A stretch of DNA of 48,808 nt from Lachnospiraceae bacterium (GCA_014804245.1 JAAVAE010000026.1:68268-117075), one strand, 5' to 3'. Numbered from the stretch's first letter, positions 8,818 through 16,641 are shown. Translations and numbers: made by a program. The notes: a model not told the origin generated them from the letters alone.

Positions 8818-9420
8818 TTGCCCGTTCACTCAGACCTATATTCTAATGAATTGGACTATACATATATTATTGATTTATTGAAAGATTGTGACTTACATCG
8901 GGTTCGCATTTCTCTAACTGTACCGGATTTTTCATCATATGGAGATGTTAATGCTATTGAATATTTCAAAAAACGTAAGCCATTTTTATTAAAGTTCTTA
9001 CATGATATGCAGGAAAATAATATTCTTCCATATTATGATTGCAATAAACCACCATACTGTATCTGGACGGATGAAGAAAAAGAGTGGTTGGAGAATATGG
9101 TTGCACAATATCATGTTGAAAGTAATTTGATTGGTGATCATTCATTCTGTTATCCGGTAATAGATATTCTGCCAAATCTTCAGGCTGTTCGTTGTTTTGG
9201 TATGTCTGAATACAAAAAAGTAAAAGTAGAAGATTTTAGTGGTGTTTCAGAAATAGCTAGTTATTTTTTGAATCATATTGATTCTGCGAGCTATCAGATT
9301 CCAGCAATTGAAGAATGCAAAGAATGTAAAAAACGTCAAATTCGAAAGTGTACAGCGGGCTGTATTGGTTTTAAAAGTGGTGCAATTACAAAGTTAAATG
9401 ATTATGCAATGATATTGTAG
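8818..9420 (+). pseudogene. Radical SAM/SPASM protein, C-terminal part only
   Basis: About 200 codons remain of a larger protein. The final part has E-C-K-E-C-K-K-R-Q-I-R-K-C-T-A-G-C-I-G-F, a cysteine pattern typical of SPASM or twitch auxiliary iron-sulfur sites. Other cysteines lie in N-K-P-P-Y-C, S-F-C-Y-P and R-C-F-G. The upstream 80 residues look like the last strands of the radical SAM barrel. The N-terminal C-x3-C-x2-C that binds the catalytic cluster is absent, because the sequence joins the Rpn fragment near 8810. The listed TTG is simply the first possible start in the remaining frame. The parent was probably a peptide-modifying enzyme, but no substrate peptide is seen. Confidence 0.6.
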
Positions 9421-9432
9421 GGGTGTGAAGCT

Positions 9433-9582
9433 GTGAAGGATAGACTTTATAAAAAGATATCAATTGGTTTGAATCTTAATGAAAATGAAGATGATATCCT
9501 TACTTTTTTGGAAACATATCAAGATTATTTAAGCAGTATATTGTCAGACGGCACATTGTGGGAGGCGCAAACCGCACGTTGA
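9433..9582 (+). pseudogene. Small frame after the radical SAM fragment, truncated
   Basis: A GTG-started frame of 49 residues lies 12 bases after the radical SAM stop, with GGGGTGTG upstream as a possible ribosome site. The first 36 residues are acidic and helix-like (K-D-R-L-Y-K-K-I-S-I-G-L then an N-E-N-E-D-D stretch and F-L-E-T-Y-Q-D-Y-L). After about base 9550 composition jumps to GC-rich DNA of different origin, so the natural C-terminus is probably lost. I do not recognise it. It may be the start of the second gene of the former radical SAM operon. Confidence 0.35.
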
Positions 9583-9602
9583 TTTCGACGCTTCAGCCTC
9601 CC

Positions 9603-9693
9603 CGACTGCGCAGTCGTGTGGGTGACCGCAAACTTTCAGCGGGGCAGCCGCACGCTGTCGTAGTCTTGCTTGAAAAGCAGGAATCCTGCTTTT
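9603..9693. repeat. GC-rich segment with two perfect palindromes
   Basis: CGACTGCGCAGTCG (9603-9616) is a perfect 14-base palindrome. AAAAGCAGGA-A-TCCTGCTTTT (9673-9693) is a perfect hairpin with 10-base arms. The stretch from about 9550 to 9720 is clearly richer in GC than the DNA on both sides. The hairpin lies beyond the stop of the minus-strand ATPase remnant, so it could be its terminator or part of an element end. No gene is seen in this stretch. Confidence 0.4.
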
Positions 9694-9748
9694 GAAATAA
9701 GGTCATGACAGGAGTCACAGCCTTTGTATATGCACTTTGAAAACTTCA

Positions 9749-9968
9749 TCAGTAAAGCCCCTGGTTGTCAACCGCAGCCCGGATGGTTTCAGCATCAATC
9801 ATTTTTCTGTCCTGCTGGGAGCCGATGGTCAGGGCATCCGTCATCAGATTATCAATTAGATGGGGATTGCCCTGGGTAAAACTATGTACGGCAGCAAGGG
9901 CAGCAGTGTCAATGATGGATGTGGAAGCACCTGCCAGCTTTAGTTTATGCAGCCTGCTTGATTATCAT
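9749..9968 (-). pseudogene. IS-associated AAA ATPase (ExeA/TniB-like), C-terminal fragment
   Basis: The minus strand carries about 70 codons ending at a TGA (9749-9751). They read R-L-H-K-L-K-L-A-G-A-S, then A-V-H-S-F-T-Q-G-N-P-H-L-I-D-N-L-M-T-D-A-L and D-A-E-T-I-R-A-A-V-D. This is the helical C-terminal lid of ExeA-like ATPases that accompany transposases of some two-gene insertion elements. The Walker motifs are absent. A stop codon interrupts the frame directly upstream near 9966. A separate minus-strand scrap of about 30 residues at 9995-10090 may come from another gene. Confidence 0.55.
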
Positions 9969-10096
9969 TGATTTTAAAGGGATTTTGGAGTCAATGGGAT
10001 GCGTCAGCATCGGCACAAGCCTTTACCATTGCCACCGAAATTTCTTTAAAATACTGGTCGTTCAAAAATGCATCAGTGAACGCTGAGCTCCGCAGA

Positions 10097-10791
10097 ATGC
10101 ACACATTCTTTCCTAAAGATATGTTGCAAATAACAGAAGTTAATCAGAAAGAAAAAGCAACACACATTTACTTAAAATCGGAAACGAAAAGCTGTAACTG
10201 CCCGAAATGCGGACAACTTATGGAACAATATCATGGTACATATGTAAGGACTGTTCAGGACCTTCCTATCTTTGGGAAAACTGTCAAGCTGCATGTTAGG
10301 ACACATGAGTATAATTGTAAAAATGACGATTGTGATGTTGCTACATTTGCAGAGAGTTTCAATGGATTTTTGGTTTTATATAGCAGAATGACAGAGCGCT
10401 GCGCTGATTTTATCTGTTCTTTGGCATTAGAAACAAGCTGTGAAGGGTGCTCGCGGATATGTAAAGTATTGAGGATAAGAATCAGTGGCGATACGGTAAT
10501 ACGTCTTCTGTTGAAAAGGTATCAGTTTATGGAAGATACTCCTGTCGGAGAAAGAATCGGAATAGATAATTTTGCTTACAAAAAACGCCACACATATGGA
10601 ACTGTTATCGTGAACGGCGAAACACATAATCCCATCACGTTATTAGATGGACGGGACGGGAAGCCCTAAGAAAGTGGCTGCAAAATAATAAGCATGTTAA
10701 AGTGGTCACCCGTGACAGAGCCAGTGCATACGCAAAAGTCATAGCGGAAGAACTGCCGGATGCCATGCAGGTATCCGGATTATGCGTATAA
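10097..10791 (+). pseudogene. ISL3-family transposase, frameshifted and truncated
   Basis: The frame from ATG 10097 shows the ISL3 layout. There is a zinc-binding N-terminus with C-x-C-P-K-C-G-Q and C-K-N-D-D-C-D, then D-L-P-I-F-G-K, a helix-turn-helix region, and G-I-D-N-F-A-Y-K-K-R-H-T-Y-G-T, which contains the first catalytic Asp of the DDE domain. At about 10657 one base appears to be missing. The listed frame then stops at 10669, while the next frame continues with A-L-R-K-W-L and V-V-T-R-D-R-A-S-A-Y-A-K, the second catalytic region. Homology ends near 10770. The C-terminal half, with the catalytic Glu, is gone, so it is inactive. Confidence 0.75.
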
Positions 10792-11042
10792 TTCCTCGCT
10801 TTTCACAGAGAAAGTGATATCTTTATTTTTGAGGGATATCAAGAGAGACGACAGAATAGAGTTCCAAAACGATTGGAATGAAAAGAGAGACGTACATTTG
10901 AAGGTGAGTGGACTTATATAAAAACCAGATTGGAAAGATAGAAAAAGAAAATATTGAAGATGAGGTGTTGGCTTTCTCGAAGGGGAAGGCGGAAATTTAA
11001 CACAAGTTGATGACATGGACATGTAGAGAGGGGACAGAAGAA

Positions 11043-11468
11043 ATGGCAAAATACACTTTTAAGGTTTATCCGGCTGGTCAGGGCAGAACTATATATCGTA
11101 CTATGGAAATATCTGGAAAAGAAACGCTCGACAGATTATGTGAGTTTATTTTGGAATCGTTTGATTTTATCCATGAGCATTTATATGAATTCTGCATGGA
11201 TAATAGAATGTATAGCGATGACAATTATCAGTATGATCCCGAGGATGGTGGAGCGTCAACGGATATAGTGATAGACAAGATTGGTCTTGTAAAGGGACAA
11301 AACTTTTCGCTTCATTATGATTATGGTGATGACTGGATGTTTACGATTCATGTGCAAAAGATAGAAGATGAAACGAAAACGACATCGCCTAAACTGATTA
11401 AGTCAGTAGGGCATGTAGAACAGTATCCGAATTGGGATGAGTGGGATGATGAAGAGGACGAATTTTAA
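11043..11468 (+). CDS. pRiA4b ORF-3-like (IS1096 TnpR-type) protein
   Basis: The 141-residue protein has the PRiA4_ORF3 domain: an N-terminal F-K-V-Y-P-A, the central H-L-Y-E-F and D-x-x-Y block, then F-x-L-H-Y-D-Y-G-D-D-W-M-F and an acidic tail. The family is common as a passenger of transposons and plasmids; its biochemical role is not established. ATG 11043 is chosen because GAGGGGACAG lies just before it; an in-frame upstream ATG at 11007 lacks a site. It seems intact and stands alone among remnants. Confidence 0.7.
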   Translation: MAKYTFKVYPAGQGRTIYRTMEISGKETLDRLCEFILESFDFIHEHLYEFCMDNRMYSDDNYQYDPEDGGASTDIVIDKIGLVKGQNFSLHYDYGDDWMFTIHVQKIEDETKTTSPKLIKSVGHVEQYPNWDEWDDEEDEF

Positions 11469-11593
11469 ACAACGAGTGTTAATCTTGCAGGAAGTTCATA
11501 ATCAACAGATTCAACGCGCTGTTTTCAGCAGCCTATCGGACTGCTGGAAGCATTATTCGGCAACTGATTTATCATTTTTTAATAAATATTTTA

Positions 11594-11622
11594 TTGACGA
11601 GGCGGGTACGCTTTGATACAAT
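11594..11622 (+). promoter_or_regulatory. SigA-type promoter of Rpn-like copy 1
   Basis: TTGACG (11594-11599) and TACAAT (11617-11622) are separated by 17 bases, a strong housekeeping promoter about 195 bases before the start codon. The leader between it and the gene includes a hairpin formed by GCATTCCC and GGGGATGC near 11681-11699 and contains no recognisable gene. The rest of the 349-base gap at 11469-11817 shows nothing else I can name. Confidence 0.5.
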
Positions 11623-12555
11623 AAATTAAAGCATAGAAATTCTAACGGAAATTCGTTCTATTATCTCATTTTCTAATAGGCATTCCCACAGGGGATGCAT
11701 TATCTGTAGTAGAATCCTTGCTTTATTACCAATTCAAACCAAATAGGGCAGGGAACAGAGAAAATCACCTTTTGCAGAAGGAGACACAGTTCTGCCTGTC
11801 TGACAAAAGGAGGACGAATGGAAGAAACCAACGAAAAGAAAGACACGGTAGAGAAGGAGTTTGTAGCATTCCCGGATATTGCAGCAGATGTGATTAATGT
11901 ACTATTGTACCAGGGGGAGAAGGTAGCAAAAGCAGAAAATCTGCTGGCAGGTCCCACAGAGACCATCTATCAGGGCATGGAGAAACAGCGCAGCCAGTAC
12001 GAGGATTTGTGCAAATATGAGATGGCAGACGGAAAAGTGAACCTCATGTACTTGATTGCCAACCAGAGCAGGACAGATGGCAAGATGCTGCTGCGCAAGG
12101 CTGGCTATGTCGGAGGCGTTTATCGGGAACAATATGAAGAGAAAACGCAGAACATTTTTCCTGTTATTGAGTTTGTATTGTATTGGGGACATTCCAGATG
12201 GAAAAGCAGCCGCGGCATCCGCAGGTTGTTCAGAAAGAGGAAACTAAGCGGGAAGGCATGGGAATATATCGATGAATTGAATCTCCATGTGTTCGAGATG
12301 CGGTATCTGCCGGAAGAGACTAGAAAACTTTTTCAGAGCGATATGCGGATAGTGGCGGACTTCCTTGCAGAGGGAAATGGATACCGTTCCCAAAGAAAGA
12401 TTACACATAAAGCGGCATTGATTAGAATGATCAAGGTGCTTTCTGGTGAAACAGATCTAGAGGATATTGAAGCATGGATGGAAGAACAGGGTGTAAGAGA
12501 GGAGGATGAGGTTACAGTGTGTGAATTATTTGACCAGTATGTTAGACAAGGAAGA
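11613..12555 (+). repeat. Tandem duplication, copy 1
   Basis: This segment recurs at 12751-13693 with a constant offset of 1138 bases. It covers the promoter -10, the untranslated leader with the GCATTCCC hairpin, the ribosome site and about 245 codons of the Rpn-like gene. Similarity is very high and no net insertion or deletion is seen. It ends at the G-R codons just before the C-terminal tails. Confidence 0.85.
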
Positions 12556-12711
12556 GCAGAAGGATTAAGAGAGGGAAGAACTGAGGGCGAAAATCGATTT
12601 GCTGAACTTGTAAAGCTTCTTATTGATGGGGGAAGAAGTGAAGAACTGAGAAAAGCTGTTACTGATCCGGATTATCGAAAGCAGTTATATCTGAAAGCAG
12701 GTTTATCTTAG
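11818..12711 (+). CDS. Rpn-like PD-(D/E)XK family protein, copy 1
   Basis: The 297-residue protein has the layout of Lachnospiraceae Rpn-type recombination nuclease/putative transposase proteins: Q-Y-E-D-L-C-K-Y (60-67), a beta hairpin with Y-L-I-A-N-Q-S (78-84), V-Y-R-E-Q-Y (101-106), P-V-I-E-F-V-L-Y-W-G, and a helical C-terminal half ending in charged repeats of the A-E-G-x-R-E-G type. The family normally has E-N-Q-S where this protein has A-N-Q-S, so the likely metal-binding Glu is absent. AAAGGAGG seven bases before the ATG sets the start. It is one of two tandem copies. The tail reads L-V-K-L-L-I-D-G-G-R-S-E-E-L, unlike copy 2. Confidence 0.75.
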   Translation: MEETNEKKDTVEKEFVAFPDIAADVINVLLYQGEKVAKAENLLAGPTETIYQGMEKQRSQYEDLCKYEMADGKVNLMYLIANQSRTDGKMLLRKAGYVGGVYREQYEEKTQNIFPVIEFVLYWGHSRWKSSRGIRRLFRKRKLSGKAWEYIDELNLHVFEMRYLPEETRKLFQSDMRIVADFLAEGNGYRSQRKITHKAALIRMIKVLSGETDLEDIEAWMEEQGVREEDEVTVCELFDQYVRQGRAEGLREGRTEGENRFAELVKLLIDGGRSEELRKAVTDPDYRKQLYLKAGLS

Positions 12712-12750
12712 ATAATATTTTACCTGTATTACTGCATTTATGCGTATGCA

Positions 12751-13693
12751 TTGATACAATAAATAAAAGCATAGAAATTCTAACGAAAATTCGTTCTATT
12801 ATCTCATTTTCTAATGGGCATTCCCACCGGGGATGCATTATCTGTAGTAGAATCCTTGCTTTATTACCAATTCAAATCAAATAGGGCAGGGAACAGAGAA
12901 AAGCGCCTTTCGCGGAGGGAGACACTGTTCTGCCTGTCTGACAAAAGGAGGACGAATGGAAGAAACCAACGAAAAGAAAGACACGGTGGAGAAGGAGTTT
13001 GTAGCGTTCCCGGATATTGCGGCAGATGTGATTAATGTACTATTGTACCAGGGGGAGAAGGTAGCAAAAGCAGAAAATCTGCTGGCAGGCCCCACAGAGA
13101 CCATCTATCAGGGCATGGAGAAGCAGCGCAGCCAGTATGAGGACTTGTGCAAATATGAGCTGGAAGGCGGAAAGGTGAACATCATGTACCTGATTGCCAA
13201 CCAGAGCAGGACAGATGGCAAGATGCTGCTGCGCAAGGCCGGCTATGTCGGAGGCGTTTATCGGGAACAGTATGAAGGGAAAACACAGAATATTTTTCCT
13301 GTTATTGAGTTTGTGTTGTATTGGGGATATCCCAGATGGAAAAGCAGCCGCGGCATCCGCAGGCTGTTCAGAAAGAGGAAACTAAGCGGGAAGGCATGGG
13401 AATATATCGATGAATTGAATCTCCATGTGTTCGAGATGCGTTATCTGCCGGAGGAGACGAGGAAACTTTTTCAGAGTGATATGCGGATAGTGGTAGACTT
13501 TCTTGCAGAAGGAAATGGATATCGTTCCCAAAGAAGGATTGTGCATAAAGCGGCATTAATTAGGATGATCAAGGTGCTTTCGGGAGAAACAGATACGGAG
13601 AACATTGAAGCATGGATGGAAGAACAGGGAATCAGAGAGGAGGATGAGGTTACGGTGTGTGAATTATTTGACCAGTATGTTAGACAAGGAAGA
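12751..13693 (+). repeat. Tandem duplication, copy 2
   Basis: Second copy of the segment at 11613-12555. It keeps the TACAAT -10 (12755-12760), the leader hairpin and the ribosome site. The boundary cuts the promoter: the duplicated part begins between -35 and -10, and the hexamer at the -35 position is now CTGCAT instead of TTGACG. Downstream of 13693 the two copies diverge fully. Confidence 0.85.
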
Positions 13694-13822
13694 ACTGAAG
13701 GAAGAGCTGAAGAAAGAATCTTTATTATCCACCAACTGCAGAAGGAGGGTGTTGATGAAGCTTTTATCAGTAGGATCACGAACTGTACCAAAGAAGAACT
13801 TGCAATAGCGGCAGGAAGGTAG
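12956..13822 (+). CDS. Rpn-like PD-(D/E)XK family protein, copy 2
   Basis: The 288-residue paralogue is nearly identical to copy 1 over the first 245 residues, with roughly a dozen substitutions. These include E-M-A-D to E-L-E-G and G-H-S to G-Y-P. It also has A-N-Q-S in place of E-N-Q-S. After V-R-Q-G-R the C-terminus is different: a short R-T-E-G-R-A-E-E stretch, then I-I-H-Q-L-Q-K-E-G-V-D-E-A-F-I-S and T-K-E-E-L-A. This is another tail type common in the family. The start has the same AAAGGAGG site. The altered -35 may lower expression, or it may be read from the copy 1 promoter, since no clear terminator separates them. Confidence 0.75.
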   Translation: MEETNEKKDTVEKEFVAFPDIAADVINVLLYQGEKVAKAENLLAGPTETIYQGMEKQRSQYEDLCKYELEGGKVNIMYLIANQSRTDGKMLLRKAGYVGGVYREQYEGKTQNIFPVIEFVLYWGYPRWKSSRGIRRLFRKRKLSGKAWEYIDELNLHVFEMRYLPEETRKLFQSDMRIVVDFLAEGNGYRSQRRIVHKAALIRMIKVLSGETDTENIEAWMEEQGIREEDEVTVCELFDQYVRQGRTEGRAEERIFIIHQLQKEGVDEAFISRITNCTKEELAIAAGR

Positions 13823-13871
13823 TCTATAGCAGCATATTTCAGAAAATCAAAAATAAAGACGGGGAACATCT

Positions 13872-14804
13872 ATGGATACGAAATCAAGTAAAACACAGAT
13901 TCTGTTATTTTTATTTATTACCTTCATTCTGACATATGGGGTGGAAATTTTCTTGATTATGCCGATGGCGGGCAGTATGTATGTTGAGCAGGCGTATCTG
14001 GCGCAGCTCCTGGTGGCAGGTGTCATGTTCATACCGGCAATAGGGGCGCTTTTAACACGCCTTATAACGAAAGAAAAATTTGGCAAAGACAATCTGATGC
14101 TTTCATTAAATTTGAAAGGAAACCTGAAATATTATGGACTTGTCTGGTTTGGTTTTGCTTTGCTCATTATGTTAGGGGCTGTATTGTATTTTGCCATTTT
14201 CCCTAAACAGTTTGATGGTGATATGAGCTATGCCCAGGCGCTTTTTGCGGCACAGGTGCAGAATACAGGAATAGAAATGTCCTTGGAGCAGATAAAGCAG
14301 GTAGTGTTGGTACAGATTATTGTTGGGATTTTTTTATCACCAATTTTGAATTTTGTTACCTGTTTTGGCGAAGAGTGGGGCTGGCGCGGTTTCCTGCTGC
14401 CTAAGATGCTGAAATGTTTTCCGAAGATACCGGCACTTTTGCTTTGCGGAGTCATCTGGGGGCTGTGGCATGCGCCTCTTACAATTATGGGTCATAACTA
14501 TGGATTGGGATATAGAGGATTTCCGTTTGTAGGTATTCTGGCTATGTGCGTGTTCTGCATTGTGCTGGGAACCATTCTGTCCTATGTGACAATTAAGACA
14601 GGCAGCTGCGTGCCCGCTATCATAGGGCATGGAACCATAAATGGTCTTGCCTCCGCCAGTGTTTATTTCACATCCCTGCAAAATCCATATAATGTTTTTT
14701 TAGGACCGATGCCCACAGGACTGATAGGCGGAGCCGGATTCATTGCGCTGGCAGCAGTGCTTCTATATCACTTGTATAAAGAAGAAAAGCAAAAAAATAG
14801 CTAA
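13872..14804 (+). CDS. CPBP-family intramembrane metalloprotease (Abi/CAAX type)
   Basis: The 310-residue membrane protein has about eight helices and the CPBP motifs: E-E-W-G-W-R-G-F (167-174) with the paired Glu and the Arg, W-G-L-W-H-A-P-L with the His about 30 residues later, and a third block with H-G-T-I-N-G-L. Members cleave or modify substrates in the membrane; in Firmicutes many are linked to bacteriocin self-immunity. No bacteriocin gene is seen nearby, so the substrate is unknown. It sits between the Rpn-like copies and the rimP operon, with only six bases between its stop and the rimP promoter. Confidence 0.85.
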   Translation: MDTKSSKTQILLFLFITFILTYGVEIFLIMPMAGSMYVEQAYLAQLLVAGVMFIPAIGALLTRLITKEKFGKDNLMLSLNLKGNLKYYGLVWFGFALLIMLGAVLYFAIFPKQFDGDMSYAQALFAAQVQNTGIEMSLEQIKQVVLVQIIVGIFLSPILNFVTCFGEEWGWRGFLLPKMLKCFPKIPALLLCGVIWGLWHAPLTIMGHNYGLGYRGFPFVGILAMCVFCIVLGTILSYVTIKTGSCVPAIIGHGTINGLASASVYFTSLQNPYNVFLGPMPTGLIGGAGFIALAAVLLYHLYKEEKQKNS

Positions 14805-14810
14805 ACCCTA

Positions 14811-14839
14811 TTGCAATTTGGATAACAGGGTGCTAAAAT
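14811..14839 (+). promoter_or_regulatory. SigA-type promoter of the rimP-nusA-infB operon
   Basis: TTGCAA (14811-14816), a 17-base spacer and TAAAAT (14834-14839). Transcription would begin around 14846, giving an 85-base leader that contains the terminator-like hairpin at 14869-14897 before rimP. Confidence 0.6.
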
Positions 14840-14868
14840 ACAATAGAATTAAACATAATTACTAATCT

Positions 14869-14897
14869 AGAGTGGACTTCGCGGTCCACTCTTTTTT
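14869..14897 (+). terminator. Intrinsic terminator or attenuator in the rimP leader
   Basis: AGAGTGGAC (14869-14877) and GTCCACTCT (14884-14892) form a perfect 9-bp stem with loop TTCGCG, followed by a T-run (14892-14897). It would end transcripts of the upstream protease gene. It also lies downstream of the predicted rimP promoter, so it may set how much transcription enters the operon. Confidence 0.8.
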
Positions 14898-14930
14898 AAA
14901 GATAACAAGGTGGCAATAAGAGGTGAATGC

Positions 14931-15407
14931 ATGTCAAAGAGAGAAAATTACGAAACCAGAACGGAAGAACTTCTAAGGCCCATTGCGGAAGCTAATGGGG
15001 TAGAAATCTATGATGTTGAATACGTGAAGGAGGGGAGTGAGTGGTATCTTCGGTGTTATATCGACAAGGAAGAAGGCGTTAACATTAATGATTGTGAAGC
15101 CGTAAGCAGAGCATTGTCAGATGAACTTGACAAAGTAGATTTTATTGAGGATGCCTATATTTTAGAGGTGAGTTCTCCGGGGCTTGGGCGTCAGCTTAAG
15201 AAGGATAAGCACTTTCAAAAAAGCCTTTTAAGCGAAGTGGATGTAAAATGCTACAAGCCGATAAACGGGTCGAAGGACTTTACCGGAATTCTGAAAGCGT
15301 TTGATGAAAATACGCTTACGCTGGAAATGGATTCGGGAAAAGAAAAGGAAGATGTTACATTTAATAGAAAAGACATTGCGGCAGTAAAACTGACACTGGA
15401 TTTTTAG
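14931..15407 (+). CDS. rimP: Ribosome maturation factor RimP
   Basis: The 158-residue protein matches RimP, which helps mature the 30S subunit. It shows E-x-Y-D-V-E-Y-V-K-E-G-x-x-W-x-L-R-C-Y-I-D, N-D-C-E-A-V-S-R-A-L-S and L-E-V-S-S-P-G-L-x-R-x-L-K (the family signature, about residues 80-93), and then the SH3-like C-terminal domain with F-T-G. ATG 14931 is chosen, since AGAGGTGA stands 7 bases before it; a GTG at 14910 is in frame but lacks a site. It is the first gene of the operon continuing with nusA, as in many Firmicutes. Confidence 0.93.
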   Translation: MSKRENYETRTEELLRPIAEANGVEIYDVEYVKEGSEWYLRCYIDKEEGVNINDCEAVSRALSDELDKVDFIEDAYILEVSSPGLGRQLKKDKHFQKSLLSEVDVKCYKPINGSKDFTGILKAFDENTLTLEMDSGKEKEDVTFNRKDIAAVKLTLDF

Positions 15408-15445
15408 GCCTAAGAAAGATAAAGGGCAGAAAGGGATAAGGGAAA

Positions 15446-16630
15446 ATGAACAAAGAATTAATGGAAGCACTGGATATTTTAGAGAAGGAGAAAGAAATCA
15501 GTAAAGATACGCTTTTTGAAGCGATTGAGAATTCATTGATTACAGCCTGCAAAAACCACTTTGGCAAATCAGATAATGTAAAAGTGGAAATCGACAGGGA
15601 AACCTGTGATTTTTTATGCTATGCAGAAAAAGAAGTAGTGGAAGAGGTGGAAGATGAGTGCCTTCAGATTTCTCTTGAGGATGCGCAGGAAATCAAATCT
15701 GACGCGGCGCTTGGGGATATCATTCATGTAGAAATCAAGTCCAAGGAATTTGGCCGTATCGCAACTCAGAATGCTAAGAACGTCATTCTGCAGAAAATCC
15801 GCGAAGAAGAAAGAAGCGTTATCTATAATCAGTATTTTGAAAAAGAAAAGGATATCGTAACTGGTATCGTGCAGCGTTACATCGGCAAGAATATCAGCAT
15901 TAATCTCGGAAAGGCGGACGGCATTTTAAATGACAGTGAACAGGTAAAAGGAGAAATATTCAAGCCCACTGAGAGAATCAAGGTATATATACTAGAAGTT
16001 AAAAATACCCCTAAGGGACCGAGGATTTTAGTCAGCCGTACCCATCCGGAGCTGGTGAAGCGTCTCTTTGAAGCAGAAGTTACAGAGATCAAGGATGGAA
16101 CAGTTGAAATCATGAGTATTGCCAGAGAGGCAGGAAGCAGAACGAAAATGGCGGTAAGGTCCAATAATCCAAATGTAGATGCAGTAGGAGCATGCGTTGG
16201 TCTAAATGGAGCCAGAGTCAATTCCATAGTGGAAGAACTGCGTGGAGAAAAGATCGATATCATCAATTGGGATGAAAACCCCGGTAATCTGATTCAGAAT
16301 GCACTTTCTCCTGCTAAAATCGTTGCGGTGTTCGCAGATCCCGATGAAAAGACGGCAAAGGTAGTAGTTCCGGATTATCAGCTTTCTCTTGCAATCGGTA
16401 AGGAAGGGCAAAATGCAAGGCTGGCAGCAAGGCTGACCGGATATAAGATCGATATCAAGAGCGAGACACAGGCTAAGGATGCTCCGGGATTCCGCTATGA
16501 AGATTATATGGATGAATATGATGAGTATGATGAGTATGACGAGGAATACGAAGAGAGCGATTTACAGGAGTATGCCGAAGAAGGCGGCGAGGATGATTAT
16601 GATGAGCCCGCTCCTGATATGACGGAATAG
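15446..16630 (+). CDS. nusA: Transcription termination/antitermination factor NusA
   Basis: The 394-residue protein has the NusA layout: an RNA-polymerase-binding N-terminal domain (1-125), an S1 domain (about 135-200, E-K-D-I-V-T-G-I-V) and two KH domains. KH1 has P-x-R-x-K-M-A-V-R and G-A-C-V-G-x-x-G, and KH2 has L-A-I-G-K-E-G-Q-N-A-R-L-A-A-R-L-T-G. It ends in a very acidic tail rich in D-E-Y repeats (355-394). NusA modulates pausing and termination. In other bacteria it feeds back on its own operon; whether the leader hairpin upstream serves that purpose here is open. Confidence 0.97.
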   Translation: MNKELMEALDILEKEKEISKDTLFEAIENSLITACKNHFGKSDNVKVEIDRETCDFLCYAEKEVVEEVEDECLQISLEDAQEIKSDAALGDIIHVEIKSKEFGRIATQNAKNVILQKIREEERSVIYNQYFEKEKDIVTGIVQRYIGKNISINLGKADGILNDSEQVKGEIFKPTERIKVYILEVKNTPKGPRILVSRTHPELVKRLFEAEVTEIKDGTVEIMSIAREAGSRTKMAVRSNNPNVDAVGACVGLNGARVNSIVEELRGEKIDIINWDENPGNLIQNALSPAKIVAVFADPDEKTAKVVVPDYQLSLAIGKEGQNARLAARLTGYKIDIKSETQAKDAPGFRYEDYMDEYDEYDEYDEEYEESDLQEYAEEGGEDDYDEPAPDMTE

Positions 16631-16641
16631 GGAGGGATTTT

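Noticed and set aside
9765-9971. Plus-strand 68-codon open frame
   Set aside because: It is the antisense of the better supported minus-strand ATPase remnant, which has recognisable family sequence.
10780-11042. Possible genes in the gap before the pRiA4b-like gene, including a minus-strand 89-codon frame
   Set aside because: The minus-strand frame has no ribosome site or known motif. A plus-strand scrap ending in K-I-E-K-E-N-I-E-D-E may be a gene tail but is too short to name.
12814-13035. Plus-strand 73-codon frame before Rpn-like copy 2
   Set aside because: The matching leader of copy 1 has stops in this frame, and the strong ribosome site belongs to the gene at 12956.
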